Origin: Cyprinodon diabolis
Lineage: Eukaryota > Chordata > Actinopteri > Cyprinodontiformes > Cyprinodontidae
Assembly: GCA_030533445.1 (NCBI GenBank)
Contig: CM060080.1
Location: 10,272,717-10,336,716, forward strand
DNA length: 64,000 nucleotides
Direction: 5' to 3'
Shown: positions 33,443 to 46,539 of the stretch, piece by piece
Position numbering within the stretch: the stretch's first letter is position 1
How the letters are laid out: each line of letters starts with the position of its first letter
Program-made: the position numbers and the translations under genes
Notes under the pieces: model-generated
Databases searched by the model: none
What the model was told of the DNA's origin: nothing
The model's input: the letters and a program-made list of their open reading frames with translations, nothing else

Positions 33443-36400
33443 TGTTCAGTCCTTATAGCCTTCTAAAATATCATCTTGATGCAATATAATGTAGGGCTCA
33501 ACACTTAAATAGGCTTTTAATAGCGTTCGGGTAGTTATTTTGATGCTGTTATGAAATACACTTTAGGTTATGGAGAAAGGCTACATCCCATAAATGTTTT
33601 CTTGAATCCTTTTGAGACCTCTTTGATTTAGCTTCACTGCCTTTACAGTGAGAATAGGAATCCCTTCCTATTCCTGTATCTTTTCTCCTTTGACTAAGCA
33701 AGGCTGTGTAATCTATTAATTTGACATGTTCAATTACTAAGACCGACTGAAAAGACATAATGCATAAACTGTGGGATAAAAATGATTAAGTGAAAATGAT
33801 AATTTCACCATCCTTCTCTCACTGTGAGGTGGGAAGAGGAGATTCAGCCAGTGAGAGTAAGTGCCATCTCGCCATCGAGCCCAGGCAGAGTGGCAGCGGT
33901 GGTGGTGATAGGGGGGGAGAAATGTTTGGTCTCTGTTATGCAAGATGGAAATGAGTTCGCCACGCTCTGCTGTAGCCAAGCTATTTTGGAGCGGCTCACA
34001 TCGGAAAACGCTGGGCCGAGCAGGAAAATTAGGTCACATACACGGGGCAGGGCTGAGATGTCTTTCGGGGAGGGAGGAGGGGGGAGAGCGAGTGAGCAAG
34101 TAAAACGGCGGCAAGGTCTAAAACTAAAGAAGCAAAACGTGTTGCACTATTTATTCAGGGCAAGGGGTTTCAGGTTTGAGTACAATGAACAAGATGCCGG
34201 AGCTCAGAGAAGAGAAAGCAAAGAAGCGTTTTAACAGAGACCCGGCGATGACCTGAATCCATTGCAGCAATGGAAGGGGGAGTGAAGATCAGGCTCTGAG
34301 TGCTTAGCTTCATATTTCTCCTGCATTTTGCAGCAGATCACACTATATTCCACAACTCTGTTGCCTGTACAAAGAAAACGATGCTGACATAGAGGATTTG
34401 ATTTATTATGCATGGTACTGTCGGGCACAATTGTTGAGGGAGAATGACAAACGATGGCATCCTCCTTGTTAACAGTAAATATGTGGTCCATACTTCTCGT
34501 TAACCACTGAACCGTGATAAAGAAGGGAGGGAAAAAAATTGCATCGACACCCCTCCCCTCTTCTCACTGTTATATGTGGATTAATCATACAACTGCACGG
34601 GGAAAACCTTATTACAGGGAATGGGTTAGGAATGAAAAAGGAGATGCAATATAGTGAAAGCTACAGCGAAAAAACTAACGGAGGGTAAAGAGGGAGACAA
34701 TGAGGCAAAAGGAGGAGCTGTAGAGAGAATATGTGAGTGTGCAGGGACAGATCCAAGACAGACAAGCTATGATAAAGGTAATGACAGCGGGAGCAGAGGA
34801 CAGAAGAGTATTCTCAGCTGTGCACCAACTGGAAGACCCAGGGGTGCACTGTCAGCACTTTCAGGAGACCACTTCTAAGGAAACCTTCAGGTGGAAATGT
34901 CCTAGTTCGAGGAGAGTCTCCCAACAAACTCAAAGCTTTCAAGCATGCATAGAAGACTGCTGTACTTAGCTTACAAACTACCATACTAGACTTAAAGTAC
35001 ATGTTGACCTTTTCTCTTTCTCCCACCTATTTTAGTCTATACACTTTCCAAACACTTTAATTTTTGAGATTATGTGAACAGCCTGGCTCATGTCTTTTAT
35101 TATCCCCTTTAGAAAGGCTGGTATGGACGGGATAACTTGGATTTCTAAAGCTAGATTCTGTGACGTTTTTAGCCATAATTTCCCTTACCTGTATTAGAAA
35201 GATGTCAGACAGTACAGAGTTTATAGAAAGCTTTCTAAATCATTTCTGATGGAAGGCTAAGAGCAAGATGGGAACTTAACAGCAACTCACATTCAAATAT
35301 AATTATTTATAGGACAGAACGCTGCATTAGAAGAGGGACTATTTTTACAGGAGCCTCCAAATAACTTGGTCACTAACCTTCCAGTCAAACAATCTTGTTA
35401 TTTAACTATTGTTGCATCATAAGAATCTTGTTCAGGTGACATTTTCACTTTGGAAGATTAAAACACTACAATCATCAGATTTAGAAAATGTTGGAAATGA
35501 CCTGCTTTATCTTCTTTTCCTCTGGAAATATGAACAATGGACAATTCCCATTGGAACAATTCACATTAGAAAAAGGAAAAGAAAAGTGGCATTACAATAT
35601 ACCGGTCATCTACAATCACTTTATACAGTAAAAGTGGCAACATGTGGTTTATTGTTGATGGCGCTATCGCCATAGAGCTCAAATAAACACGATCCATCAG
35701 CTGAAAATGAAAACTACTGAAGCACCTCCTTACAGCCATTTTAAATGACCCTCTTTTTTGTTCTTAGTATTACGTGGCTGATGGTTTTACTTCTTTTTCC
35801 ATTACTCTATAATATTTTGGCTGCACATTGACAGCAGCTTAGAGACTGAGCTTTATTTTGTCATGTGTACCATACTGAATGTACCATACTTTGCCCTAAA
35901 CTTTGTAAAACCTGAAGAGCATTTGCCTGTTACATATACACAATAACAACATCTTCTATAGAACATTTTTAATGCTTACCTTAAGACATCAAATTTAACA
36001 ATAGCATAAAAATGCAGTGCTGATGGGTCTCGGTATAAACAGCGGTAGCCAATGGAAATCTGGTATATGGCTGAATAGATGTGTGGACATTTATTCCCCT
36101 CCAAAAATACGTTGTAAATAAAATTACTGACAAAAACTTCTCTTACTGTTTGTATTATTATAATAATCCTTAAAATTTGGTCCTCTTTAAATTTAATGTT
36201 GATGTGAATTCCTATCAATCAAATCAGTAATAAACAATGCTTTATTATTTTTAAACACTTAACTAATCACTAATTATGCCAGTAATTTATTAGTCAAATT
36301 TTTATTTAAAATGCGCACATGTTTACTTGTTTGTTACTCTTCTAATTTGCTAAAAAAAACTCATTTGATCTATCTTGACTAAATTCTTTTATATTACAAC

Positions 36401-36512
36401 TACAAGTCTGTGCAAACATAAACAACAGGTGGTGTTCCTCATGGATCCATCCTTGGGCCGATTTGATACAACATCTATACTCTTAATTTTCCCTTTGATA
36501 TCAACAAAGTAT
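33443..36512. other. Gene-free stretch
   Basis: No supported exon or transposon was found. GC rises at 33830-34100, where there are frames on the plus strand, but they lack domains and splice context. Confidence 0.45.
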
Positions 36513-36763
36513 TAGTTTTGCACCGATACCAGTATCAGGCGAGGCCCCGATCCAGCATTACAATAGTGGTATCGGTATAAGCGAGTACCAACAATTAGGG
36601 CATCGATACCATTTTGACATCCAAGTAGTATGCAATTCTTTATATATACACACATCAATATTAAACAGATGGTATTGGTATGGTATCGGTATTGGCCAAT
36701 AGTGCACAGCCAGGTACCCGGTATCCGGTATCGGGGCAGAAAAATGACATCGTCGCAGCACTA
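36513..36763. mobile_element. hAT MITE, TAGTTTTGCACCGATACC family, copy 1
   Basis: Left end TAGTTTTGCACCGATACC; the inverse of the right end is TAGTGCTGCGACGATG. A perfect 8-bp duplication, CAAAGTAT, flanks it (36505-36512 and 36764-36771). Internal blocks ACATCCAAGTAGTATGCA and GTATCGGTATTGGCCAATA are shared with copies at 51925-52087 and 59532-59838. Nonautonomous. Confidence 0.92.
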
Positions 36764-36839
36764 CAAAGTATCTTTTAATTTCAATTGGAAATTGGAAATG
36801 TTCCCCCTTTCTCAGATCCTGGACTACTATAACATTTCT

Positions 36840-36848
<9 letters not shown>

Positions 36849-36901
<53 letters not shown>
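36849..36901. repeat. (TA)n microsatellite
   Basis: About 26 TA units preceded by a short CA run. Confidence 0.95.
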
Positions 36902-36907
<6 letters not shown>

Positions 36908-38279
36908 TGAACCACTCGATGTATTTATGTTACTGCACAACAATTCTTTGCATTGACTTACACAAGGTGCTATTATGAATTAGTGAATGAGAGATTTCTA
37001 ACAGGTTACTGGAGGAAAACATTTGGGTAGAGATCAATACTCAGGAAGACTTAACGGGGCCGAAAAACACACGGCATGCCAGAAACCTGGCTGTAAGGTT
37101 ATGTAAATTGTTAACTCCTTTATATCAGTACTAAAACTATTGCTTAATACAATGTTTCTATTATGTTGTTATTGCTATGTTTTGGCTTATGGCTTTTTTA
37201 AGCTTGTTTTTTTTTTTCATCAGTGTGGTTCTTGTCTTTATGTAATATAATACATTTATTTATTTTATGATCCTGTAAAAGACTATAAATAACTTTACCA
37301 ATGGCGCTAATAAATCTACCTTGCCTGATTAATTTATTGCTTACTTAATCTATGAAACTGTAAATAATAACCGGACTACAAAGACTGTGGATGTCACCAT
37401 TTTATCAAAACTGAATTTACTTTTTTTTTATGAAAAAGGTTTCCAACGTTAGCAACAAAAAAAAAGAAAAGCTGGACAAAATCCTTTTTGCAACCATGTT
37501 TGATTTTCTAAGCTGGTCAAAGCTCGGCATAAACACTAAGTGGTCAAATTGAAACTAAATCATTGTTGCCCAAACAAAAGCTGTATGTTCACGAAGCAAA
37601 GCTATTGATCTGGGCTGTGTTTCCCGTGGGTCTCTGTGGAAGTCTGCCTGCGTGTCAATATTTATGCATCTATGTCTGTTTATGTTCCAGCTCTTGCCAG
37701 TGCTTGGTTCAACTTGCGTGTGTTTGTGTGTGTGTGTGTGTGTGTTGGTTGTGCGCGCAATGAGCTGTCAGTCCTAAAGAGGGTCCGCGCTGCTGTCATG
37801 CGATGACACCTCTCATTTGCTGCTGTCCCGTGAAGCGGAGCTGAAGGCAGAGGTCAGGCCACCCTCGCTGAGGGTGCAGCTCATAGCACATCATGTCCGT
37901 CTGCTTCCAGACGCCACGTGAGCACAAACGGGCATGGCCAGGTATTGAACGATCTCAGACGCCCCCCATTATCATACACAGAAGCTACTTGCTCCAGCTC
38001 AACACCATTTAAATTTTTAATTAACTGTGTGTCTTCAACCCTCAATACAATGACACAAAAAAATTCACACAGAAAAAAAAAAGACCATGAAAAGTCTTGT
38101 TTTATATCTTGCATTCCTCCATGGAAGCCTTACCTTGTACTACTGTAACTCTCTAAAAGCCTTTTTATATGAAGAAATGCAATATACAGTGCTTCATAGC
38201 CCCCCTTTCCTCGCAACCCCCCTCCCGTAAGCCATCCATTTGTCTTGACCGGTGTCACATGCCGTCATCAATTCCCCAT
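36902..38279. other. Gene-free stretch with a GT repeat
   Basis: A (GT)n run is at about 37720-37745. No exon or transposon was recognised. Confidence 0.5.
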
Positions 38280-38660
38280 TAGACAGAATAATATTCACCC
38301 AATATTGCCTGTGTGTGACTGGGAGATTTCAGAGTGATCAAAACCGACAAATCGGATTTACGGCGCTCGCATAAATGAACAGACTGAGCCCTCCCTGATT
38401 GCCCTGTTGAATAATGGATGCCTGTTTTGTAATCATTTTCCAATATCACAGCACTTTCACACAAGCTCGGCCGTCCCGTTCTTTGGGTTTTAATTTTCTC
38501 TCTTTCGTTTCTCTGCTGTGGATCTCTGCCTCTTTGACCTGACGAGTCTGGGGACGAGTTGGACTCTCAGCGATGACGCTCCACTGATAGCGTCATTACT
38601 GAGGAGGCGGGTGTTGTTATCACTGAAACATCTCCTTTTATGATTCATGTTATCATTGTC
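38280..38660. promoter_or_regulatory. Possible conserved noncoding element
   Basis: Repeat-free sequence with homeodomain- and Sox-like cores (TTGAATAATGGATGCC, TGTAATCATTTTCCAATA) and paired GCGATGACGCTC / GATAGCGTCATTAC blocks near 38570-38600. These two are imperfect inverse copies of a CRE-like TGACG motif. No frame is present. Confidence 0.25.
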
Positions 38661-39782
38661 CAGGGAAACAAAAGGTCAGGAGGTGCAGATGTTACTTCTG
38701 ATTCAGTTTTAAAACTTTTGAAAGACTTTCTACATTCTTATTAAAATCATTGTTCAAACTGAAAACATCAGAAAACTAACCCTGATAAAACTAAAGACGG
38801 CTTGTAGATATGTAGGATAAACAGTAACAACACAAGAGCCTGAACCATGAAATAATTAAAAGAAAATGAAAATTTTTCAAAATTAGAATTTCATTGAACT
38901 TCCTGGAAAAAGTTGCATAAGTTAAATTACATCATTTATTTGAATAAAATTTTATACATTAGGCAATTCTGTATAATCTTTTATACATTTTCTGTTCACT
39001 ACATGTGTATGAATATTAAAGTCAGCGTTTCACCGACAAAAGCATCACACTGATGATGCAAAAGTCTCAAAAACTCTAGGTATCATATATGATACACTTG
39101 GCGCTAAAGGGTTAATTATATTCATCATGCTTTCATTACAAAATAAATTTTTAATGATTATGTAAATATCAGCACCATCATGAGTCAATTTTCCTATTAC
39201 AAAGTTTACAGAGTACTACAGAGTAATAATGTTAAAAATTATTAAATATTTGATATCAAATATCACATAAATACTGTATGATAAAGCAAAATTGTTATTT
39301 GGTTTCTTACTTTTGAGGTAAAAAGTATTGGAGTACTTTTTGCTCCAGAGATGCTCCTTTGGTTCGGTTTAGCCCTGCAGTTGTAATAACAACTTTCCTT
39401 GCAGACTCCATTTTTTCTCAATTAGCACACTACAACAGAATAATGCATAGATATTAAACATTTGTAAAATGAATTCATCTTCTAATTGAGGTCAGTTTAG
39501 CAGTCTAATTTAGTTCCTAACACTTTTCAGTAGCTGTGTAAAATTCAAGTGAAATCTTTCAAAGTCTCTGTTTGACTTTGTCAGAATAAATGAAAGCTGT
39601 TGCTATGGAAAATAAGACTTAAAGGTTAGTATTTTAACTTGATTCTGGTGTTTGTTTTTGACACTTTTTTCTGCAATAGCAAAGGAAACTGTTTTTGAGT
39701 TGCTATGTGGAATCAACAGAGTCCCCTGTTATAGATAGCGTCTGACTAACTGACAATACTTTTCATGCAGGAAATCCCAGAT
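38661..39782. other. Gene-free stretch
   Basis: AT-rich, no feature recognised. Confidence 0.5.
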
Positions 39783-39984
39783 CAGGCCCGGACCCAAAGT
39801 CGGTCCTCGAGGGCTACTGTCCTGCAGGTTTCTCTGCTTTAGTACAGCTGATTCTGATTATTGCAGTTCAGCAAAAGCCTGTTAATCAACTATCAATGTG
39901 AATCAGCTGTGCTGGAGCAGGGAAACCTCTACAGCCTAAAGGACAACAACCTTCTAGGACCAACTTTGTGGACGTCTGGCCCAG
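39783..39984. mobile_element. hAT-like MITE, 'GGTCCTCGAGGGC' type
   Basis: Ends CAGGCCCGGACCCAAAGTCG and the inverse CTGGGCCAGACGTCCACAAA are related. The next blocks also pair (GGTCCTCGAGGGCTACTGTC and the inverse of AAAGGACAACAACCTTCTAG). AATCAGCTGTGCTGGAGCAG is a familiar internal block of this common fish MITE. No clean target duplication. Confidence 0.65.
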
Positions 39985-40029
39985 ATGAACCATTAGCCAC
40001 TTTTAAAAATAATCTCTAGTTTTCTAGTT

Positions 40030-40150
40030 TGAATTGAGAAAGCTTCCTGGAGAGGTGGCGAAACGTCTTCAAATCTTGAAAACCAAGTCCAGTGGATATT
40101 TTTTGAATTTTTACGGAATGACTATGACCTGGATGACTGAGAACATTCAT
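40030..40150 (+). repeat. Teleost dispersed repeat, 'GCGAAACGTCTTCAA' type, plus copy
   Basis: Contains AGCTTCCTGGAGAGGTGGCG, AACGTCTTCAAATCTTG and ACTATGACCTGGATGACTGA. An inverse relative is at 57834-57990. I recognise the motif as a common fish repeat that may be a retroelement 3' end, but I cannot name the class. Confidence 0.5.
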
Positions 40151-41528
40151 CAGCAATCTCTAGTTTCAAATCTATACTAACTAGTATTGTTCTGAGCAGT
40201 TTGGTTTTCATAAAAAAGAAACATTCTATTTTGGTAACCAAAAAGATAAAAAGGTAATATTTCAATGTTTTTCTGGGAGGCTTTAAGACCTGTGGACTAG
40301 TCAAACTGACTGGACACCTTTCCACTGTTTCATTTTCCTTATTTGTAAAATGCATTTTAGAGATTCAGCTCATTTAAATCATGGAGGCAGATTTGTTTTA
40401 AAAGCTTTTCTATGTAGGACAACCCAGAAGATTGCATGCAGACATTGACAAGGAAAATTCCCTCCTCCTGAATGACCATGTAATAACAGGGAACAAATAT
40501 TGCATTGTGTCGTGGACTCTGCAGCAATCCCTTGCTATAAAGAATGGAATATATGAAGCGTATAATTTGCCAGCATATCCAAGGCTGCTATTTCTACTGA
40601 GCACAAATCAATAAGTAAACGATTGAAAAAATCCTGTTTTCTATTGGTTAAGAAAAGTTTTTCCCAGTGGTATAAAAACATCATAAACGAAAAATAATTC
40701 TGTTCCTAAGACCATCTAAAAATGGCACCTTAACAAAATAATATACAGTAGCAGCCTTTCAAAATGTTTCTTCCCAGTCAAACGGCAGCAGAATGGCAGC
40801 CAACTTCCCTGCAAATCCCAGCAAAATCCTCTCCAACTTCCAGCTACTGGAGTGACCCCTCCTTCTCCTGGGCATGCTTTTTTTTTCATCTGACTCCACC
40901 CTTTCAATGAATTGCAGGGTTTGACCAGGAGAAAACGCTTCTCTTTAGATCTTAACGTCAACAAATCATGACAGAAAGAATATTTTAGTACAAAGATTGA
41001 TGTTTAAAAAGTAATTGTAGGGGACCAGCCAAGGGCCCATCAAGAAAAGTTGGGAAATTTTGAATGGCTTCATTCATTTCTTGCTGGATTAAAAACGACT
41101 ACAGAAATAAAGGAACTCAAAACTCTTTTTTTTTTGTCAAACTCTGTTATGTTTCACTTTTGAATCAAGAACTTCAACACAGATGTGTTTTCATGCTACT
41201 TATCTGGCAGTTAAGTTGACTGGAATTAAATATCACCCAGAAATACTGTCGTCTATGCATAACTAACCTTAACTATTTCCTCTCTCAACCAGCAGACTAG
41301 CAACTAGCGATAAGCCTTTGGTCTAAAATACCTTGCTCTGAGACATTTCTTTGAAAGCTTTCTATTTCAGTTAAAAAGAAAACAAAAGACAAAAAAGGTA
41401 TTTTAGCCAAAACGGCCAGAGATAATGTGATGATGATTGGGACTTTGTATTTTCCTCAACCTACAGCCCAAGGAAGACTAACTTCTACATCCTACTGTTC
41501 ATTCATACATTCAATGTATTGGCAGCCA
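40151..41528. other. Gene-free stretch
   Basis: No feature recognised. Confidence 0.5.
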
Positions 41529-41824
41529 ATTTCGATTCCCGGCTCGGGGTCTTTCTGCATGGAGTTTGCATGTTCTGCCTGAGCAAGCTTGGCTTCTCTC
41601 TGGGTACTCCAACTTACTCCCCCACTCCAAAAACATGACTGTTAGGTTAATTGGCTTCTCTAAATTCTCCTTAGGTGTGAGTGTGTGGGTGAATGGTTGT
41701 TTGTCTCTATGTTGCCCTGCAGTGGACTGGTGATCTGTCCAGGCTGTACCCCGCCTCTCGCCCATAGACAGATAGAGATTGGCACCAGCATCCCTCCTGA
41801 CCCTGCTCGGGTGGATGGATGGAT
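41529..41824 (+). mobile_element. tRNA-derived SINE, copy 3, 5' truncated
   Basis: Begins within the B box region (TTTCGATTCCCGG) and then follows the 19917 copy: CATGGAGTTTGCATGTTCTG, GGTTAATTGGCTTCTC, CTCTATGTTGCCCTGCAGTG, GTACCCCGCCTCTCGCCC and GGATGGATGGAT. The A-box half of the tRNA head is missing, as expected for incomplete reverse transcription. Confidence 0.85.
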
Positions 41825-43039
41825 AAGGCAGATGAACCATACTCACGTTTAAATCGATAAAATCTTTAAGCTGAAATTGAAATTTGATTGTTGCCGATTT
41901 CAGAGCATTTCCATACATCCTAATGAGAACTGCACAATACATCGGAATCACAATTGATATCACAGGATGGGTGTGAAAAAAATTTGACTTGCAAATGTCT
42001 ACATGAAGGTAAAATTTAATAAATGTAATGCATTCACATTCTGCAAATCAGAAATATATTTGGCCAGTTGGATGGAATCTATCTTCTCGTAAGTCGTAAT
42101 TTATATTGCTAAATTTCTATTTCAGCATAGCGGAGACATTATATAATGTCTCCACATATAAATGTTGGCTGAGCTTAATTGATATCTTATTTCATTAAAG
42201 TCAAGCAATTAAATATTTCCCTGCTATTGCCGGTCTTTTTTTCTTTATTGTGATAAAATTCATTCCCGAAATAAAAAGGGAGACATTAACTCAGTTTCAG
42301 ATTTGAGAAACGTCTGATTAAAGCTGATTAAACTGTACAACTCTGCCCCCTGCTGACCTGAAGTCCGGTGCATCATTAGCAAATGTGCGATAACCTGTTT
42401 CAAACGAAACATGGAAAACTTAGCTACTCGTTGGGGTTTCCCTTCTGTCTTTCTAGTCATGTGTGCAGGCGGCTAAAATTGCCGCTGCTCATCTTGCATC
42501 GTTTATGATTATGCAACCCTTAGGTCATCCTAAATGTTGTGCTAAATCTTTTTTTTTATTCAGTGTACCAATCTTTGTACCAAAGCAACAGACTCGTGTT
42601 CACAGCTCTGATGATATCATAGCACCGTTCTGCTCAGCTTCTCCTTAGCTGGTAATTTTCTTCAAGGCATAGTTGTGCTGCTAATGGGAAAAGGCCAAAG
42701 CAGGTTATGAAAATCTTTATTTACAGCTAGCTGCCAGGCTGTGTGAAGTAGGTCACAGCAGCTCCTGAAATGGAACGAACCTTGCTCACACCGTTTAATA
42801 CTGTTCTTCTGAAGGCTCGCAGCTTCACAAAGGCTCCGAAGGGAAACACACAAACATTTCTTTCAGTCCCACTCAATAAATGCATCTACTGGAGTCTACT
42901 GCTAAAAAGAAAATGTGTTCATCTTTGGATTTTTTTTTTTTAAATTAAAGAATAAACATCAAGAAAACAAACATGTACATTTCACAGTTGTGCTAAATTT
43001 TCAATATTCAACTGGTTGTGTTTCCACAGCAGGTCAACA
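41825..43039. other. Gene-free stretch with a short palindrome
   Basis: GGAGACATTATATAATGTCTCC-type perfect 22-bp palindrome at 42132-42153. No gene or transposon was recognised. Confidence 0.5.
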
Positions 43040-43450
43040 ACATATCCCCTGAACGTTATCAAACCATGAAGCGAAGATGAGCTGCCCGGGATTAATCAGG
43101 ATGCTGCCATACATCAAATGATCACCGTGGCCTGCAGATAAGGCAGGTTAATATAAAGTTACTGCAGCCTCATCGGGGCACTTTATGCTCATCATCACAC
43201 AGTCAGACATCTGCAACTTATACAACATGTCAGACGCTCATGGATAGGTGTGTAGCCAGCGTGGTCCCCCCGCGGTGATTGATGCCAGTGGGAGGCTGTT
43301 ATGCCACAAGGTGAAAATGTCCATTAATCAACCCCACTTCCTTCACTGCCTTGGCTTTCCCATTACCAGCACACTCCAAGCAGCCTGATTGGTTTTTAAT
43401 TGGCCTGCCCGCCAGGAGATAGATCACGTTTTCTCCAAGGAATAGAACAA
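43040..43450. promoter_or_regulatory. Possible conserved noncoding element
   Basis: Repeat-free, balanced composition, no frame. It contains GGGATTAATCAGGATG, CATCAAATGATCACC, TCCATTAATCAACC and GGTTTTTAATTGGCC, several of which are homeodomain-type TAAT cores. Nothing like it occurs in the flanking AT-rich sequence. Confidence 0.3.
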
Positions 43451-44610
43451 AAATGTGTGTATTTGTGTGTGTGTTTGAGACGGGGACACCTGCGTTTTGT
43501 TTTGTGATGGGTTTTTTTTCTGGAGGAATACCCACATGGAAAGTATGTATATTATTATATATCTAATATAAATCACAACCAATTTCTTACTTTATTTATT
43601 GCATTCCAGTGTGAGATGAAATAGCGGCATAAGTTGATTGGTGGTGTGGGGGAATATTAATGTGTTAAACAGTTTAAAATTTCTAAATTTTCCATCATAC
43701 CATTCTGTTGATTTTCCTCTAAAAGGAGAAGTTAGAGTGCTAAAGTAAATGGGTCCTTTTTTTATTCTATTTTGATGTTTGCAGGTTGTTTTGTTTAATT
43801 TTATTTAAATTTTTGCAGCCTTGTTCTTCCCCTATACAGTATGTAGTACTGCTAGTTTTAAGGCTTACAAGTGTTTTCCTCACTTAAAAGAATCAGCAGA
43901 ACCAGCAACTTTTCCCACCCTGAAAAACATAAGGTGTTGGAAACTTTGTTCCAGTAATGGTAAGAATGTTTAAAAACTTTTAACCATAGAGCTATAATTT
44001 GCCTCTTTGCAAAGAAGTAGACTGCAGGCTGGCTACCCAAGCACATAACCAGCTAACAAGTGTCTAGTATCCACTTAACTAATAATTGGTTATTTAAAAC
44101 CCCAAGTTTTGAATAGTTCAAGTTTCAAAACATCTCATATTTGTCATCAAACCATTTCAATGCTTTTTTATATAATATAATATATATTCTGTGGAATTAT
44201 AAAACAATTCCACAGAAGGAACTATTAATCTAGTTTAGCTTAATAATGTCCTGCTTTAATCCCTAACCTGTTGCACTACTGGAGAACAGCAAATGTATAT
44301 TTTTTAAAATATCTCTGGTTGCAAAAAAAAAACACAAACAGCCCTTTGCTCATTCATTTTAATATTAAATTCTGTAGTTACAAGGCTACAATCTGTCTTA
44401 GTGCAAAGCAGTTAGCTACAGGTTAGCATCCTACAGATACCCCAACTATTTATCAATGTAAAAAAGGATTTCCCTTTAAAATTAGCATTAAAAACTACAA
44501 TGAAATATACCAGGTTTATATGTTTACAACAAACTAATTACATAAAAGCAACAATAAAAGGATTTAATACAGGCAGTAGAAAAGTTGGTGCTTCATTTTA
44601 AATCTTAACC
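43451..44610. other. Gene-free stretch
   Basis: A short inverted repeat, TCTGTGGAATT with its inverse, lies near 44190-44218. No other feature. Confidence 0.5.
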
Positions 44611-45135
44611 CTTTATAGGGCAAGTTACCATTTTTGATCACCCTTACAAGTGGAGCACCCCCCCTCCCACACACACACACACACACCCATCCCTCAGTAA
44701 GGTCTAGAAGCACAAGATCTATATCCAGCAATTCTGCAAAGATTCTGCTACATGGCTATACATCTTTTTTGGGAATTTGGCCAATTAGCTGAGTCATGAA
44801 TGATATATTACCTACTGTAAATTAAGTTGGAAAAAAAGTTAACAAGTCAAGAAAAAAAGTTGAAAAAGCCAATTGAAAAATTAAAAGTAAATTTTAAAAG
44901 TTAATAAGCAACAATTATATTTACATTTATAAACTAAAAAATGTAAGTTCCAGTATCTGCATTTATGCCTCCAAGGTTATGTTGGACCAAAAAAATGTGT
45001 TTTTTTTACTCTCAAAGTGTTTTTCATGAATTTCTTTAAGAAGCACTTTGGTTATTTTTCCGGCAAGTTGGCGTTTCTTCTAATTACATTGCCATTCGTT
45101 TTTGCCATCAAAATATCCATATTTTTTTAACGTAA
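44611..45135 (-). repeat. Dispersed ~490-bp repeat, copy B, inverted relative to copy A
   Basis: Reverse complement of 28700-29190 along its whole length. It has an expanded (CA)n at about 44670-44687 where copy A has G-rich sequence. It is interrupted at its far end by the MITE at 45136-45417, beyond which TACAAAGTCC (45418-45427) resumes the alignment. Confidence 0.85.
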
Positions 45136-45417
45136 CACTGCAAAAAATTGAAATCTAAATAAGTCATTTTTTCTTAAAATAACTGCATTTTTTCTTCAAT
45201 TAAGTGAGACACTTTGCCAATGGAACAAGACAATTTACATTTAAAATAAGAAAAAAACAATTGCATTGTCTTATTACAAGTGCATTTTATCTAATTATCT
45301 TATTCTAAGAGTAAAACTACTTATTCCTTTGGCGATCTTATTTACATACTCAAATTAAGGGTAAATATACTTAATTTAAGAACTTTTTACTTATTTCTAG
45401 ATTGTTTTTTTGCAGTG
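45136..45417. mobile_element. Palindromic TA-flanked MITE, copy B
   Basis: Ends CACTGCAAAAA and its inverse. It is in the same orientation as copy A and shares blocks such as AAGTCATTTTTTCTTAAAAT and TTGCATTGTCTTATTACAAG. It sits within copy B of the dispersed repeat, at a TA that copy A shows as an uninterrupted TTTGTAACATT. Confidence 0.85.
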
Positions 45418-45427
45418 TACAAAGTCC

Positions 45428-46148
45428 AACTTGCCCACGTCTAGATTAACCCTTATCAATTTAAAATTAAAGATATTACCTTATGTTGAAATTCTTGTTT
45501 TTATACCAGCTTGATTTAAATGAAGACTTTGGATCCAAATGAAGAGTATACATAATATATAATTATTATTAGCAAGCACAGTAAGAATGTATGTGTGAAG
45601 GACGCCAGAGCAGCTACATCTTACACTGACTAGATGTCAGTATTGACAATATGTCTGCTTAAATAGATCATTCTCCTCTGCACCCTAGCGTGACCATGTC
45701 ACTGAGACTGATTGGAAGAACACATTGATTCCCTTGAGTATCTCCACATGCACATTTATAAAGATGGTGTGAAGACAGGTTGTTCTTAGTGGCCTTTGGA
45801 AAACTATTAACAAAACATTTTTAAAAATGCACATCTACACCTTTATATTAAGAGAAGAAATAGGTAAAGATGGATAAAGTAGAATTTAAAGTCTCAAACA
45901 AGAGGGAGGCGTCATCATCAGTTCTGCGCTGGAGAAAATAAATGATGTGGAGCTGAAAGCAGCACAGACTGGAGCAGCAACCAATACAGCAGCAGGTCTC
46001 ACTCTGAGAAACTGGTCTCTTTTTTTTATTGTATTCCCCTTGTATTTGTTCTGGAGCAGATAACAGGTTATTGGTCTCATACAGTGTGGTGTTATGTCTT
46101 TCATATTTTATTTATGTTAGCATGATCATAAAAGGAGTGCAAGAGGAT
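45428..46148. other. Gene-free stretch
   Basis: No feature recognised. Confidence 0.5.
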
Positions 46149-46539
46149 TAGAGATGCATCAATCATGATATTTTTAGCTAATACTGATTTTAAGTTTTTT
46201 TTTTATTTCTTAGATTTTAATGAAACTAACTATTTTCTAAATATTGTAACACATAAAACAAACAATATATGCAGGTTATTTGAAAAAGGGGAAGTTATGG
46301 ATCCATCAGGAAATCAAAGTGTCAAATTTTTCATATTGGTGCGTGGAAGTCAAATGTCTAGCCACTATTGATCATAATGAAGTTCATAAAAGTACACACT
46401 GTTGGTTTGTAGCCATTCTGAATTTAACAAATAGTGAGAGAAAAAATACTTTCAGAATTCAATATGGTGTTTGTCGTTTATGAGGAAACTGGTTCATTCT
46501 GATTAGCGACTCTCTGCTAAGTTGAATGGTGAATCTCTA
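46149..46539. mobile_element. Possible hAT MITE with TAGAGATGCATCA ends
   Basis: Left end TAGAGATGCATCAAT and the inverse of the right end TAGAGATTCACCATT are similar over 15 bp. The flanking 8-mers AAGAGGAT and AAAAGATT match only partly. If real it is an old copy. Confidence 0.35.
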
